Positions 1 to 10,214 of a DNA stretch of 64,000 nt are shown here, in pieces. The notes under the pieces were generated by a model, which saw only the letters and a list, made by a program, of their open reading frames with translations, was not told where the DNA came from and made no database searches. The DNA lies in NCBI GenBank assembly GCA_037903475.1, contig JBAJFG010000012.1, positions 186,001 to 250,000 on the forward strand, given 5' to 3'. A program made the translations under genes and the position numbers. This DNA comes from Ancylostoma caninum. Lineage: Eukaryota > Nematoda > Chromadorea > Rhabditida > Ancylostomatidae. How positions within the stretch are numbered: the stretch's first letter is position 1; each line of letters opens with the position of its first letter.

Positions 1-127
1 TTTTGTGAAAAATTAAAACGAAAATTACGAAAAAATCGTATTTACTACGAAAAAAGTGCAAGTAATAACATCATACCTGTTTGGAACATCTTTTGCTCTT
101 CCTGCTCAACCTTCTGCTTATTTTCAG

Positions 128-3100
128 ACCCAAGAAGCCTAGAAAAACACTGAATCTTCGTGATAAGCACGTCAAGGTCCACGAGGACCATGTCACTGCT
201 GCTCAGAAAATAAGCGGTAAGCTGGTGCCCGAATATAATATTGCTCCAATAAAAATCGAATTAACCTGTTTTATTCATCAAATAGTTTGAGAGTACGTTC
301 GAAAAAATGGATCCGAGGAAGAAAAGCTCTATTCTTTCTTACCCTAAAAGACTGTAAGGCTCTCCTATTCGAGATCGAATATCCAAATATCGAATATATC
401 TGATACATTGTTCGGTCAACATACTGTACCCGAAACACATGAGGCGCTGGACAAAATTCATCCCTAACTTCAGAATTCTTCGCAACTGTTCGGAAACTGT
501 TCCGGAACCCCATCTATGTAGGAGCGATGTTGGGCAGGATCGTCGACGTATTGGCGTTCAAAGGGTATGGTTAGACTCGATGGCAGTCCGAAGAGTTCTC
601 GTTGAATAATTTTTAGGTTCTTCGTATTTCTCGGCAAATATTTGGAGATCCAATTTGGAGTGCCACAGTACAGGATTCAGAAGTATCTCGGTATGTTGGA
701 CATCCGATTTTGTAGCGATACAGAAGCTAAATCCACGAAAATTTTCAGCCGGAACAGGCGTCGTTGGATTCGCTTGCGGTGTCATCATAGGAAGCGTATG
801 CATGAGGCGATTCCACTTGCAAGGTGGGCCTGTTTCCCATCGTACATAGTTCAGGAACGTCTTGAGAGCTCGAGTATGGAGATCTCTTCAAATATTCGGC
901 TATTCGGATTTTCGAATTTTTTGAGTTGTTGCTCGAATACCTGTATTCGTACGAGCGTGCGTCATGATAGGGGGATTGGATATATTTATGTTTCTATGCT
1001 TTCCCCTCCTTTCAATGGCCCGATCAAGAAAATTGACCCTCCCATTCTCTCCTCATCATGAACCAAATCCTACCACTAAGTCAGGAGTGACTTCAACGCC
1101 AACAAACGAGTAATATTCATCATTGAAAATGGAGGTAGACACTCACCTTGCGGTATATGACCGTGAGATTAACTTCGGGGTAAACACGAAAATGACACTC
1201 ATCCCACGTCTTCCCAAGAGGTACGCATAACCCAAACCTCAGACTGGTCCTGCACCGTCGGTGTAAACTTCAACAATAATGTTTACTTACCACTAGTACG
1301 CAGGTAGAGACTACTACGTTCTTTACCACATTGGCTAGGGGTAAACCTTTCGATCCTTACGATGAATGCTAATTAGAAGTCAAACTTTGGGGGTAGTCGT
1401 GTTTACCACGGGTAAACTCAGTCATGGAATTAGCCCACTTGGTGTTTTCTTCACCCCAATTCTTCTGATGAGCACTTTTTACCAAGAAGAATACTGCGAA
1501 ACTGTAAAAAGAAGTGGAGATACAGGTAAAGCGAGGAAATTTTCCTTGTTCAGGGAGAAAAGCAGCTACTTGGGTCGCATTCTGCTCACTTGTAGCTGCT
1601 CTGCTTTCATTTTTGAATGGAGCTGTGGGATGCAAGTCGGTTATTGGCGAGATTGGCGACCAAGGAGTGTGAGTTCAATATACGGTAACGCCAGAGGTAT
1701 TCTTACAGTAATCTACCGATTTCAGAGCAAACAATTTCACCTTCCCATCATGCCGACCGGACTGTGTCTGCGATGGAATGCCGTTCTATCCTGTTTGCAA
1801 TAGCAAGTGAGCTTTTTGACTTCTTAATAACAGAACTGGTTAAAAAACGGTAGAACATCTAGCGATTTACGATGAACTCTGGAAGTACTGGCTGCAAATC
1901 ATTTTCTTTTGCAGAGGAGACGTCTTCTATTCGCCTTGTCAAGCCGGTTGTCCTCTGAGTGGAGCGAACTTCAACATTTTTACCAAAGTTAGTGCCAATA
2001 AGTGCAAGCTACCAGCATAGCCTTATTGAAAGTTTTCTTTCTTCCGCTCCCAAAGGTTTGATTCTATTATAGATGGACAAAGGTGCGCCATTGGTTTTCA
2101 CACAGTGTGAGTGCGCTGGAACAGATGATGCAGCTGTCGCCAGGGATTACTGCCCCACTGGTAAGCTTGGAACTGGGCCCGTTCTTTGGGTTTACCCTGG
2201 GAAGACGTGATATCGTAACAAAATTTGCCCTTTATCTGGCACACATCAACGGGTTTACCCATATTTAACGTTGTTCAGCTGGTAACAGTAAGAACTGATA
2301 CCTATGGGTATGGGATTGTCTTTCTTCCTATCGATGCAACCAGGCGCTGATTTTGATGCCTTTGCATAATGCGAAGCTGAAATTCTTTTAGATCAGTGAA
2401 GTAAAGTGAACTGCATCAGATATCGACGCCATTTAATGTTTTTACCATACCAGATCGGTTAAAGGACTAGCAGGCGACGTAAAAATGCGGAGATCCTTTT
2501 GTGTATTTGCTGCGTTTCGTCTAGGCAATTTTACACGCCTGACTGGGTCGACAAGTTTGACAAGGGCGAAAACAAGTTGTCGACGAGGTCTTGGACGCCA
2601 ACTTGTCGACAAGAAAAGCTAAAAACAAGTTGTCGGCAAGCTTAGGGGCAAGCAAGCTTCAAATGCGATCAGAAACTCGTTCGCCAAATCCTTGTCAGCA
2701 AGTTGTTCTTTGTGTTCTGATCGCGCGAATATTCTTCGTTATAAAGCCGAAAGAAGTCTGAAGCGCAGTCGCAGTTACTGCTATGATTCATCCTGTAGAA
2801 GAGCACTTTTACTGAAGGATGAGTGTGAAAGTGATATGGAGAAATCGAATAGGCATGGTCAACATGCTTGTACAGCTCAGAATATATGATAGGATGTAAA
2901 ATGATTAATTTCAGCACATTGCAACAGTCAATTCAACACGTTCTTCTTCAACCAAGCCATAGGAGCAGTGTTCGGCGGTTTGTCCGTCGTACCTGGAATG
3001 CTAATTGTGCTGAGGTAAATTGAACCTTAAGTACTACACACTCATACGTCAATTCAGACCAATACAAATAGAAAAAAAGGTGAAAAATTCAGGTCCGTTC

Positions 3101-4742
3101 CTCCAGAGCATCGAAGCATTTCGTTAGGATTTAATGGATTCCTAGTCAGTTTATTTGGTAAGTTTATTTGGCGTCAATGTATGTACTAATAATGATATTT
3201 ATTAATGAATACACTCAAGACGCGCAGCCAGAAAAAGGTGTGATGCATTAAGAAATAGAGATAGAGAAATGAACATGGAAGAAAGGTGAAAAAAGATGAA
3301 AGAAGAGGCGAGGACATACCGAAGAAAAATGTTTGCAATGACAAATAGCCAGTTTGAGCAGAAAAAACTTTTTTTGTTCGCAGACTAGATCCCTTCGTGT
3401 TGAGAAGATTTTTTTTGAAGAAGGTACATAAGCTGTATATGTAATATGTATTGGCAGTTCAATAATTTCTGTATTATACTAGTAACAGATTGCTGCTAAG
3501 ATATCTTTTGTAGCCACGTTGCCGTCTCCAGTGTTCTGGGGAAAGATATTCGACATGAGTTGCCTGATGTGGCAAAACCTTTGCAGCAAGACGGGTGCCT
3601 GTCCCATTTACGACACGGATCAACTTCGGATACGGTAAGGGTGTTCTATAGCACAACTTCACTTAATATACAGTGGACGTCAATGGCGTTGGCCCATCCG
3701 CAGCCTCGAGAAGGACGCAGCCCGATCGCGCCGCGCGTGCCGAACCCGGTGTCGTCTGGCGCCGGAATGCTATTTCTAGACGCCTTTCTTCCCCAATTTG
3801 GTCGAAGATCCTTAAAATGGGTAGGAAAGATGCTAGAAATAGCATAGCAGCAGCAGAAAACATTGGTTCCGGCGCGCGCGGCGCGGATGCGTGGCGTCCT
3901 TCTCGAGGCCGCGGATGGATCACTGCCATTGACCTTCACTGTATGCATATCTTCAAAAGCACCATGCCATGATCAGAATGTTATATGTCCTTACATGCAA
4001 AACTGCAGAGGAAACCCGTTTCCGACCCCTAATTCTTGCTGAGCCTGTGGGAGGGTCGAGGGGTGGGACAAAGGCAGTGTTTGAATACTTCACTCCCAGG
4101 AGCGCACCTTCTGGAGTAATTCGTAATTCCCATGACAGTTCCACATGCAGTCTCTATCAGAATAGAAACTGCGCTCCATGCCTGACGAGCAAAGGAGTGC
4201 TGAGGTGAAAACCCTATAGTTTCGTACCGGCTCCGCCCACAGGCTCCACAACAATTGCGGCTTGGGAACGGGTTTTTCGGCAGTTTTCACGGAATCACAT
4301 ATACCGCTGTGATCGGCAGCTACTGGAGAATTTTTTCACGCGAAAATCTCAAAAACGATTCTGATCGTGGGGTGGGACGGTGCTTTTAATCCATTGAAGG
4401 ACAAATAACAACCATATCACATACCTAATGATTCTGGAGTAGTTTTCCTGATGACTGACCATGGAATCCAGCAATTCAGAGTGCTTTACTACATACTATT
4501 GACATCATTTCAGTCTTCACGTCATCTACGGTGGTCTCCGTGTATTTTCGCTACTATCCGACATCTGGGTCGTGTACTGGGCGAAGGGACTCAGTCTAGT
4601 CGATGAGGAAGAGGAGGAAAAGAAGAAAGAGGATGGAGACGACAAAGAGCTCGAGCCCTTGAACAAGCCAGAGAAACTGGAGCCGAACAGATCTGTACAC
4701 TTTGATGCTACACCTAGTAAAGAAGCCGAATTAGAAGATTGA
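128..4742 (+). CDS. Organic anion transporter (OATP/SLCO family), 5' truncated by window edge
   Basis: Multi-pass plasma-membrane transporter of organic anions; substrate cannot be predicted. Twelve exons: 128-216, 474-564, 617-690, 749-823, 1554-1668, 1726-1806, 1915-1987, 2073-2160, 2915-3014, 3093-3157, 3514-3634, 4514-4742. All junctions agree in phase, giving 399 codons from the loop after TM6 to the stop. In order: the TM7 region with the OATP-like KYLEIQF motif, TM8 (GVVGFACGVIIG), TM9 (VAFCSLVAALLSFL), then a large Kazal-like extracellular loop. That loop has ten cysteines (CRPDCVCD, YPVC, SPCQAGC, CEC, YCP, HCN) plus one in GAVGC, and an NFT glycosylation site. It is followed by TM10-11 with the family signatures RSVPPEHRS and LPSPVFWGKIFD, CLMWQ, and TM12 (VIYGGLRVFSLLSDIWVVYW). 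The cytoplasmic tail is acidic and lysine-rich. Exons for TM1-6 lie upstream of the window. The signatures identify the family strongly; the exact paralogue is unknown. Confidence 0.95.
3670..3942. mobile_element. GC-rich foldback MITE in the last OATP intron
   Basis: Two arms of about 70 bp are inverted copies. The left begins acagtggacgtcaatggc and the reverse complement of the right begins acagtgaaggtcaatggc; both continue through ccatccgc and cctcgagaaggacgc into a run of GC-rich cgcgccgcgcg. TA flanks each end. There is no transposase, so this is a non-autonomous element. A related single arm occurs at 56683-56760. Confidence 0.7.
4004..4400. repeat. Foldback repeat family A, copy 1 (OATP last intron)
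   Basis: The stretch aacccgtttccgacccc near 4014 is the imperfect inverse of the gggaacgggtttttcgg stretch near 4266, and the tail reads tataccgctgtgatcggcag followed by ctactggaga. The same tail recurs at 7865-7935, 35890-35970, 53975-54145 and, as an inverted pair, 58098-58562. Confidence 0.6.
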
Positions 4743-4799
4743 TTGTGAAATTGTAATAACTTCCCCAAAGCGGGTATTTTGCTTAATATAGAACCATGT

Positions 4800-4805
4800 A
4801 ATAAA
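4800..4805 (+). terminator. Polyadenylation signal of the OATP gene
   Basis: A canonical AATAAA lies 58 bp after the transporter stop codon, the expected distance for a nematode 3' UTR. No other AATAAA sits closer to the stop. Confidence 0.7.
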
Positions 4806-5776
4806 GATACTTTGTATTATTCTGTTCATAAAAATCCTGACCATCAGAATCTCCTGCACTTCTTGCAGCCTTTGCTACAAATATCCTTTTTGCTGTTCAT
4901 ATTCACCCACGAAAAGCTTGAGAACCATAAATCTAAAGCAGTGAAACAAACCCTATGGATGTAAAGATCCCCCCATCAGTTCATTCTAATATTATTAAAG
5001 GCAAGGTCCGGGCAAAATCCCATCTTCCGAATTTCCATTGGATTCGTAGCCACCGGCCACGCCTTGAACGGAAACTATGGAAAAAATCCCCGAAAAGGTC
5101 CCACAACAAACGCATTTCATCGAGGAATTTCGATGCGACGTTTACGGGTTTGCGGCGTCCGTGCTTTCAAATGACGTTATACGGCGCGCCCTGCATGCTG
5201 TCTATTGTGGCGTCGTAGGAAAAAATTCATATTCAAAGGATCATGTCTGGGAACCGGCACCCAAGTGGCTTAGGACATCACAGACGTGTGACTGTGGCCG
5301 AAGCTTTTTCACGGGTCAAAATTAGCACGGAAGCGCTCTCGACACAGCAGTATTTACCGAATCCCTTTTCTGCAGTAGTTAAGGAAAACGTCAGTGAGAC
5401 ATACTCGCACCCCAAGAGGTGCACTATTCTTGTCTGCTACATTTGCCACATTCCACTGATATCACCATTCTTATTTCGAGCAATTCTCTTTCTCTGTTCA
5501 AAACATGTCGGGCCGCTCGCAATGCAGTGCGTGCGTGCGGTAGAGTCCTGGCCACTGACATCTCATGTTGGAGAAACGACTTTCAAATTTGAATACAATA
5601 GAAATATTTCAAAAATTTCACTAAAATTTTTCACCTGTTAGAAGTGTGAACGTTCGACCATCTTTGAATCGCAGCATAGTGAATATAGTTCTCTCGAGTA
5701 TCTTGTTGGATTATAACTTGTGGGCAGATTGAGCCTTTGGGAGGATATATTACATCTGGTTTTGACTTTTCAGGCT

Positions 5777-5800
5777 CTGACGAAGGCGACGACGCCGAAA
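5777..5800 (+). other. Hammerhead-ribozyme-like core
   Basis: CTGACGA (5777-5783) is followed by a GGCG/CGCC hairpin and GAAA (5797-5800), in the order of the CUGANGA, stem II and GAAA core. Hammerheads are known in Penelope-like retroelements. A convincing stem III with a NUH cleavage site is not visible, so activity is doubtful. It lies 22 bp upstream of a perfect 36-bp hairpin. Confidence 0.3.
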
Positions 5801-5822
5801 CGTTAGCCGGAATGAAGACTGT

Positions 5823-5898
5823 GAAAATCTTAGTTTACTGCTCAAATTACTCGATATATTTTTATATCGAGTAATTTGAGCAGTAAACTAAGATTTTC
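5823..5898. repeat. Perfect 36-bp inverted repeat with 4-nt loop
   Basis: Arms 5823-5858 and 5863-5898 are exact reverse complements separated by tttt. Such a long perfect hairpin in otherwise drifting intergenic DNA must be recent or maintained. Confidence 0.9.
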
Positions 5899-6032
5899 AA
5901 TTTCATTTAATATATTTTTCACCTGTGCTTAGTTCACATGATGAGCGCGAGTAACGTACATATAGCCAACATTTTCTATCGTAGCCTGATTTTTATTAAC
6001 TCACCTCGGATAAATAAGCACTCAGAATCTCT

Positions 6033-6462
6033 TTAAAGGCAGCACTCACGGAAATTTTTGTGTTGAAGATTTCGCGGTCTATCGGGGTTTTTAGGGACGA
6101 TGAACTCATTGACAACAATGATATAGCGTGAAACACGCGAAAAACACAGAAAAAGATGGCGGTATTTCATGTGTGTCCACAGCGCGGACGAGTGTTCCGT
6201 GATGGGTCCCGGCACGGAACCCTGCAAATGGTACGAATTTCACAGACACGCCCCCGCTGAACCACATGCACACACCCTGTCAAAGGCGTTAGTTGGCGCG
6301 ACGGAACCCTAATGGCCAGAGCGGCATAAGTGTCCACGGCAGTATCTTCGCAGGTAGGTGGCCCTTCAAGGTGTTCAACTTACTGTTGCGATTGTCCAGC
6401 GGCCGGCTACATGGTAAGCGACTCATTTCAGAAGTGAAAATTTCCGTGAGTGCTGCCTTTAA
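6033..6462. mobile_element. MITE with ttaaaggcagcactcacgg terminal inverted repeats
   Basis: The left end ttaaaggcagcactcacgga and the right end tccgtgagtgctgcctttaa are exact inverse copies extending about 27 bp. The interior has no transposase. The outermost bases match those of the element at 7250-7972. Confidence 0.75.
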
Positions 6463-7249
6463 TCTTTGAACTGTGGGGGTAGAGGAGAATTATCTTGCAA
6501 TAAGATCCCGATTACCAACATCGATTTAAACGAAAAGTCATTTGATTGCAAATATTGGTATCTCTATTCTGTATTCTACAGCATTTCCAGAGTAAACCTA
6601 CGAATGTGGTCTGAAAGACCAAAACGGATGCGATATTGTTTTCAGGCATGTAAAATAACCCATCACCTAGAGTTTCAGCTGAATTTTTGTTTTGAAATCA
6701 TCGAAACGCATTGCGGTTTACTTCTTTGCATTACAACTCCTCTTTATCCACTTTTTTCTCGAACAATTTGTTCAAATCACAGCTATCAATAAACTGAGAA
6801 ACTTCTCTCCAGCAAATAAGTAGTTGTAATATGTTTATAGAAACCGTGACAGTGAGCAGATTGGGATGATTTTTTGCTGTTGGCTTGTCTTCCTAGATCA
6901 TGAAATCTTGGACCCTTGCCAATCAATTCCTGTTTCACTGCGGCCAAGCCTATGCTTCATGTAAAGATTCACTAATTCCTAACTAGAAGTTTAATCCCCG
7001 ACGTTTTTCTATTTTTCCCATGTTGAGAGCGCATTCCGAACCCGCCACTGATACGCTGCCGCGGCCGGCGCGCAAATGCGGCGAGAGATAGCGGCGGGTG
7101 TGATGAGCCTCTATCCATTCTCCGAGGAGACGTGTTCCGAGAGCAGCTAGCGGGGCAATGGCGTCGGGACGAGTTTTTCGTTTCGTCGTCGCTCAGCTCG
7201 AGGGGCGCGTCCCCCAAGCTGAAACATTGGCCTGACCCAAAGCATTGAT

Positions 7250-7972
7250 TAAAGGCAGAGGCCTCATTCCGCCTGTTGGAAGTATTAACATACTGTTGAC
7301 CTACTCGCCATGTTGATCCCAATAATGTATAGTGGAGTCGTTTTGACAGTGCGTTTTCCGCGACAGCGGCTCCCTGGCATTGGAGCACGCAGCGCGGTCG
7401 GTCAAAAAGTTGACCTATGATTCATCTAGTATCTTTGAAGAGTTTTGTAGCTTGTTTCTCCTTATATTGTTCTTTCTCAGCTCTTAGAACAAATGAAGAA
7501 GGGAACAGACGATAAAACCCGTCAAAGAAGCCGGATCCATCGTGGGTCAACTGTTTGACCAACCGCACTGCGTGCTCCAATGCCAGCGGGGCCGCTACCG
7601 CGGACAACGCACTGTCAAAATGACTCCACTATACATCAACAGGCTCAAAAGCGACGAAAACCCCATTTTTGAAAGGGTCGAACTGGCTGTAAATTTGGAG
7701 CCAGGAGGTGGATCGCTCCAAAGTTCGATCGCTGTGCTGGCTGCCTGCCACGGCTGCAGCGATGGCCAACGAATCTTGGCGTGTTCAATCGATAAGATCA
7801 ACGGCTTCACACGTCAACTCGGGCTAGCAAACTGTTACAGACCCCTTACCGGAAGACGGGTTTAAAGCCCGTTTTGAGACAATTCATGTATACCGCTGGA
7901 ATCAGCATGTCGAGGAGATGCAGAATCTGCCACTAGCTCAACCACAAGAATGAGGTGGACCTCTGCCTTTAA
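7250..7972. mobile_element. Larger MITE with nested ~100-bp inverted repeat
   Basis: The ends ttaaaggcagagg and cctctgcctttaa are inverted. Inside, about 7325-7425 and 7540-7636 form long inverted arms, including tggagcacgcagcgcggt against accgcactgcgtgctcca and atgtatagtggagtc against gactccactatacat. Part of repeat family A (7865-7935) lies inside the right end, so the elements are nested. Confidence 0.65.
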
Positions 7973-8096
7973 GTTAAGACAAATGGCGCAGAAAAGAACA
8001 GCAGTGTTTTGCTACCCTGAGCTGGGGTTTGTGGGGTTTTTTCGTGAGAATGTGTCTGCATGCCAGTGATGGTTAGCGTGATCGGTTATCCCATAT

Positions 8097-8320
8097 ACTA
8101 CTGTCTTTTTCACAAATCTTGCCACTTGGCAGTCCGCTAAGATTAGGGAAGTCTCGCCGCGTTGTTATAGGCCAGACATGTTTTGGCATGCTTCCCACTA
8201 TCGATCGTCGATTGATAGCGTCAATTCCCATGATCTGACGGGTGATAAAACGCGGGCTGTGTAATTGAACAAAGCACATTGATTTCCTCTGATTTTTGGA
8301 ACAGACAGTATATAATATTA
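8097..8320 (-). repeat. Dispersed repeat family B, copy 1
   Basis: This stretch is an inverted, diverged copy of 47895-48115. Shared blocks include the ctgtctttttcacaaat and cttgccacttgg stretch, and a cgatcgtcgattgatagcgt stretch. The frames read similarly (FQKSE, FYHP/FYHT), but neither copy keeps a convincing gene. Confidence 0.65.
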
Positions 8321-10136
8321 AGAGACGCGGGATAAAAAGCTTTGTTGCTAACATGGGCATCAATACGCTTACCCCGGGTAGTCTCAGTGACGCACCTGAG
8401 CCCTGGTTTCACTTAGCCATGCGTTCATGAATCCTAGCCCTGAAAGATGAAGAGTCGGATCGGTTGAAAGGGTGGTGAGGGAGGGGGCGGGCAGCACCCA
8501 ACCCACTTGAAAACTTGTCGCAAGCATCTATGTGGGGGCCCATTAGCTAAAAAACAGGGATTTTGTAGCCAAACGGCCTCCCTTCATGAAACTATACTTT
8601 CTTTTACCAACAACCCTATTAAGGAACACAACCTTTTCGACACAATTCAATATGTGAGTAAAAGTTGTTCCATGCGAAAAATTTTTAATTTTGACGAGTA
8701 TAGTCACGTTATTACTAGACCAATCAAACCTTCATAGTGGCGCGCACACTCAAGAACCCCCCTCCCCCAGTTAGTCACTATGACAATTTTCTGGGTAACC
8801 CCCACCTTTTTCTCCATTTTCCTGAAGTCGTCACCTGTAGGGCCGCGATACAAAGCCCCTATGCCTTCTCAGCAAAAAAAAGAAACTTCCGGAAACCGCA
8901 CTGAAAGCAGTAATTTTATTGCAGTGACCTTAATTAAAACCAGTTTAGCTACTAGCAATATTACCGTGCAACCTTGTTTCACAGAGCAAAAACGAGTAAG
9001 GGTTCTGTAGTAGTTTTTGGGGAAACGCGGGTGAAATTAGCACGTGAACTAAGTACTGTTACAATCACCTGGTTTGCAGAGCATACTTTTTTCAAGAAAC
9101 TGTTCTTCTGCAGGGTTAAGTGAAATCAAACGACTATCACAGGTGTTGAGATTTACCTATTTTTCAAAACAAAAAAAATCGTGGAAGAAGGCAGCATCCA
9201 AGAATACACCATCTAATGTTTCAGAAGTTTCACGCTATGTAGTGTGAATGGAGATGTAAGAGGAATAGCTCGTGGGAAATTGCGTACGAGATGCGGACGG
9301 CGGTCACAAAAGCAGGCACCATCCAGAAATGTTCAGCTACCACTGCGTTTGAAACTGACTATACAAACCCTTCCTAGATATTAGTTTGAATACCTGCCCG
9401 TTATTGTCACAGTATTACATTTTTCAACAGTGAAGAGAGTTGAATTTCCATGCATACACTGCAATTTACAGGAGATTTCCGCGCTAGAGGCCCGGTCGCA
9501 CGCATGGCAACGCATGCGACGCGGCATACATGCACTGTGATTGTCTGTGCATCCACACCGGTCACTGATTTCTCATTCTTGTCTGATTCTCCTACTTCTT
9601 GTTCTAACTTGTACAAACTGGTGATGACGGACACAGGTGCGGGCCTAGTCCAATAGGATTTGCTTTACATGTACCTACGTCCTTCTCGGATACCGCACTT
9701 TTCTCACAGTTTTCTTCTTTTTCCCTACGCCTTCACATCTTTCATCTTTCGTAGATGACCCACATTAGAATGAATAATTGCTGTGAGCAAGTCCTACCAA
9801 AAACAAATCAAATTGGAATTGATCGATTCACATCAACTACAGCAGAACCCTATAGTGGACATATAGTGCTAGGAGACCTTTAATAGGGCCTAAGGGACAT
9901 CTATTTAGACTGTTGATAATCGTTTTCACGAAAAAATTCTATTCTCCAATGCGCCAAAGGACAGTGACTAATTCGCGGGCTTGCGCTGTGATTTCTCGTG
10001 CGCCTCTTGCATTTTGCGTGGCTCCGCCCGTTTTTCCGCGCAACCCGTTCGTATTCCGATTCGCGGACTTTTAGATCCTGCTACGTATTTTTCCTGTGGA
10101 CTCAGTATTACTGTTCTGGCGTATTTAACTACTTTA

Positions 10137-10148
10137 CACTCTGCTCAG
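10137..10148 (+). promoter_or_regulatory. Possible spliced-leader acceptor upstream of CCDC97
   Basis: A pyrimidine-rich tract ending in ctgctcag lies 66 bp before the CCDC97 ATG with no ATG between. That would suit a trans-splice acceptor giving a short 5' UTR. It is inferred from position only. Confidence 0.3.
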
Positions 10149-10214
10149 CTATATTTTCCACTCGAGACCCTTTTCTGAAAAATCTGGCCTTCCCCGCCGC
10201 CGCAAAATTCGAAA

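Larger units (their letters stand above)
4806..10148. other. Intergenic region between OATP and CCDC97
   Basis: There is no supported gene in 5.3 kb. Overlapping open frames at 4955-5641 (87, 82 and 132 codons in different frames) have no recognisable domain or splice structure. The rest is fold-back elements (6033-6462, 7250-7972), a perfect hairpin (5823-5898), a dispersed repeat (8097-8320) and unassigned AT-rich sequence, including 8420-10148. Confidence 0.6.

Noticed and set aside
6972..7388. 138-codon minus-strand frame
   Set aside because: It crosses the border of the MITE at 7250 and is largely translated inverted repeat.
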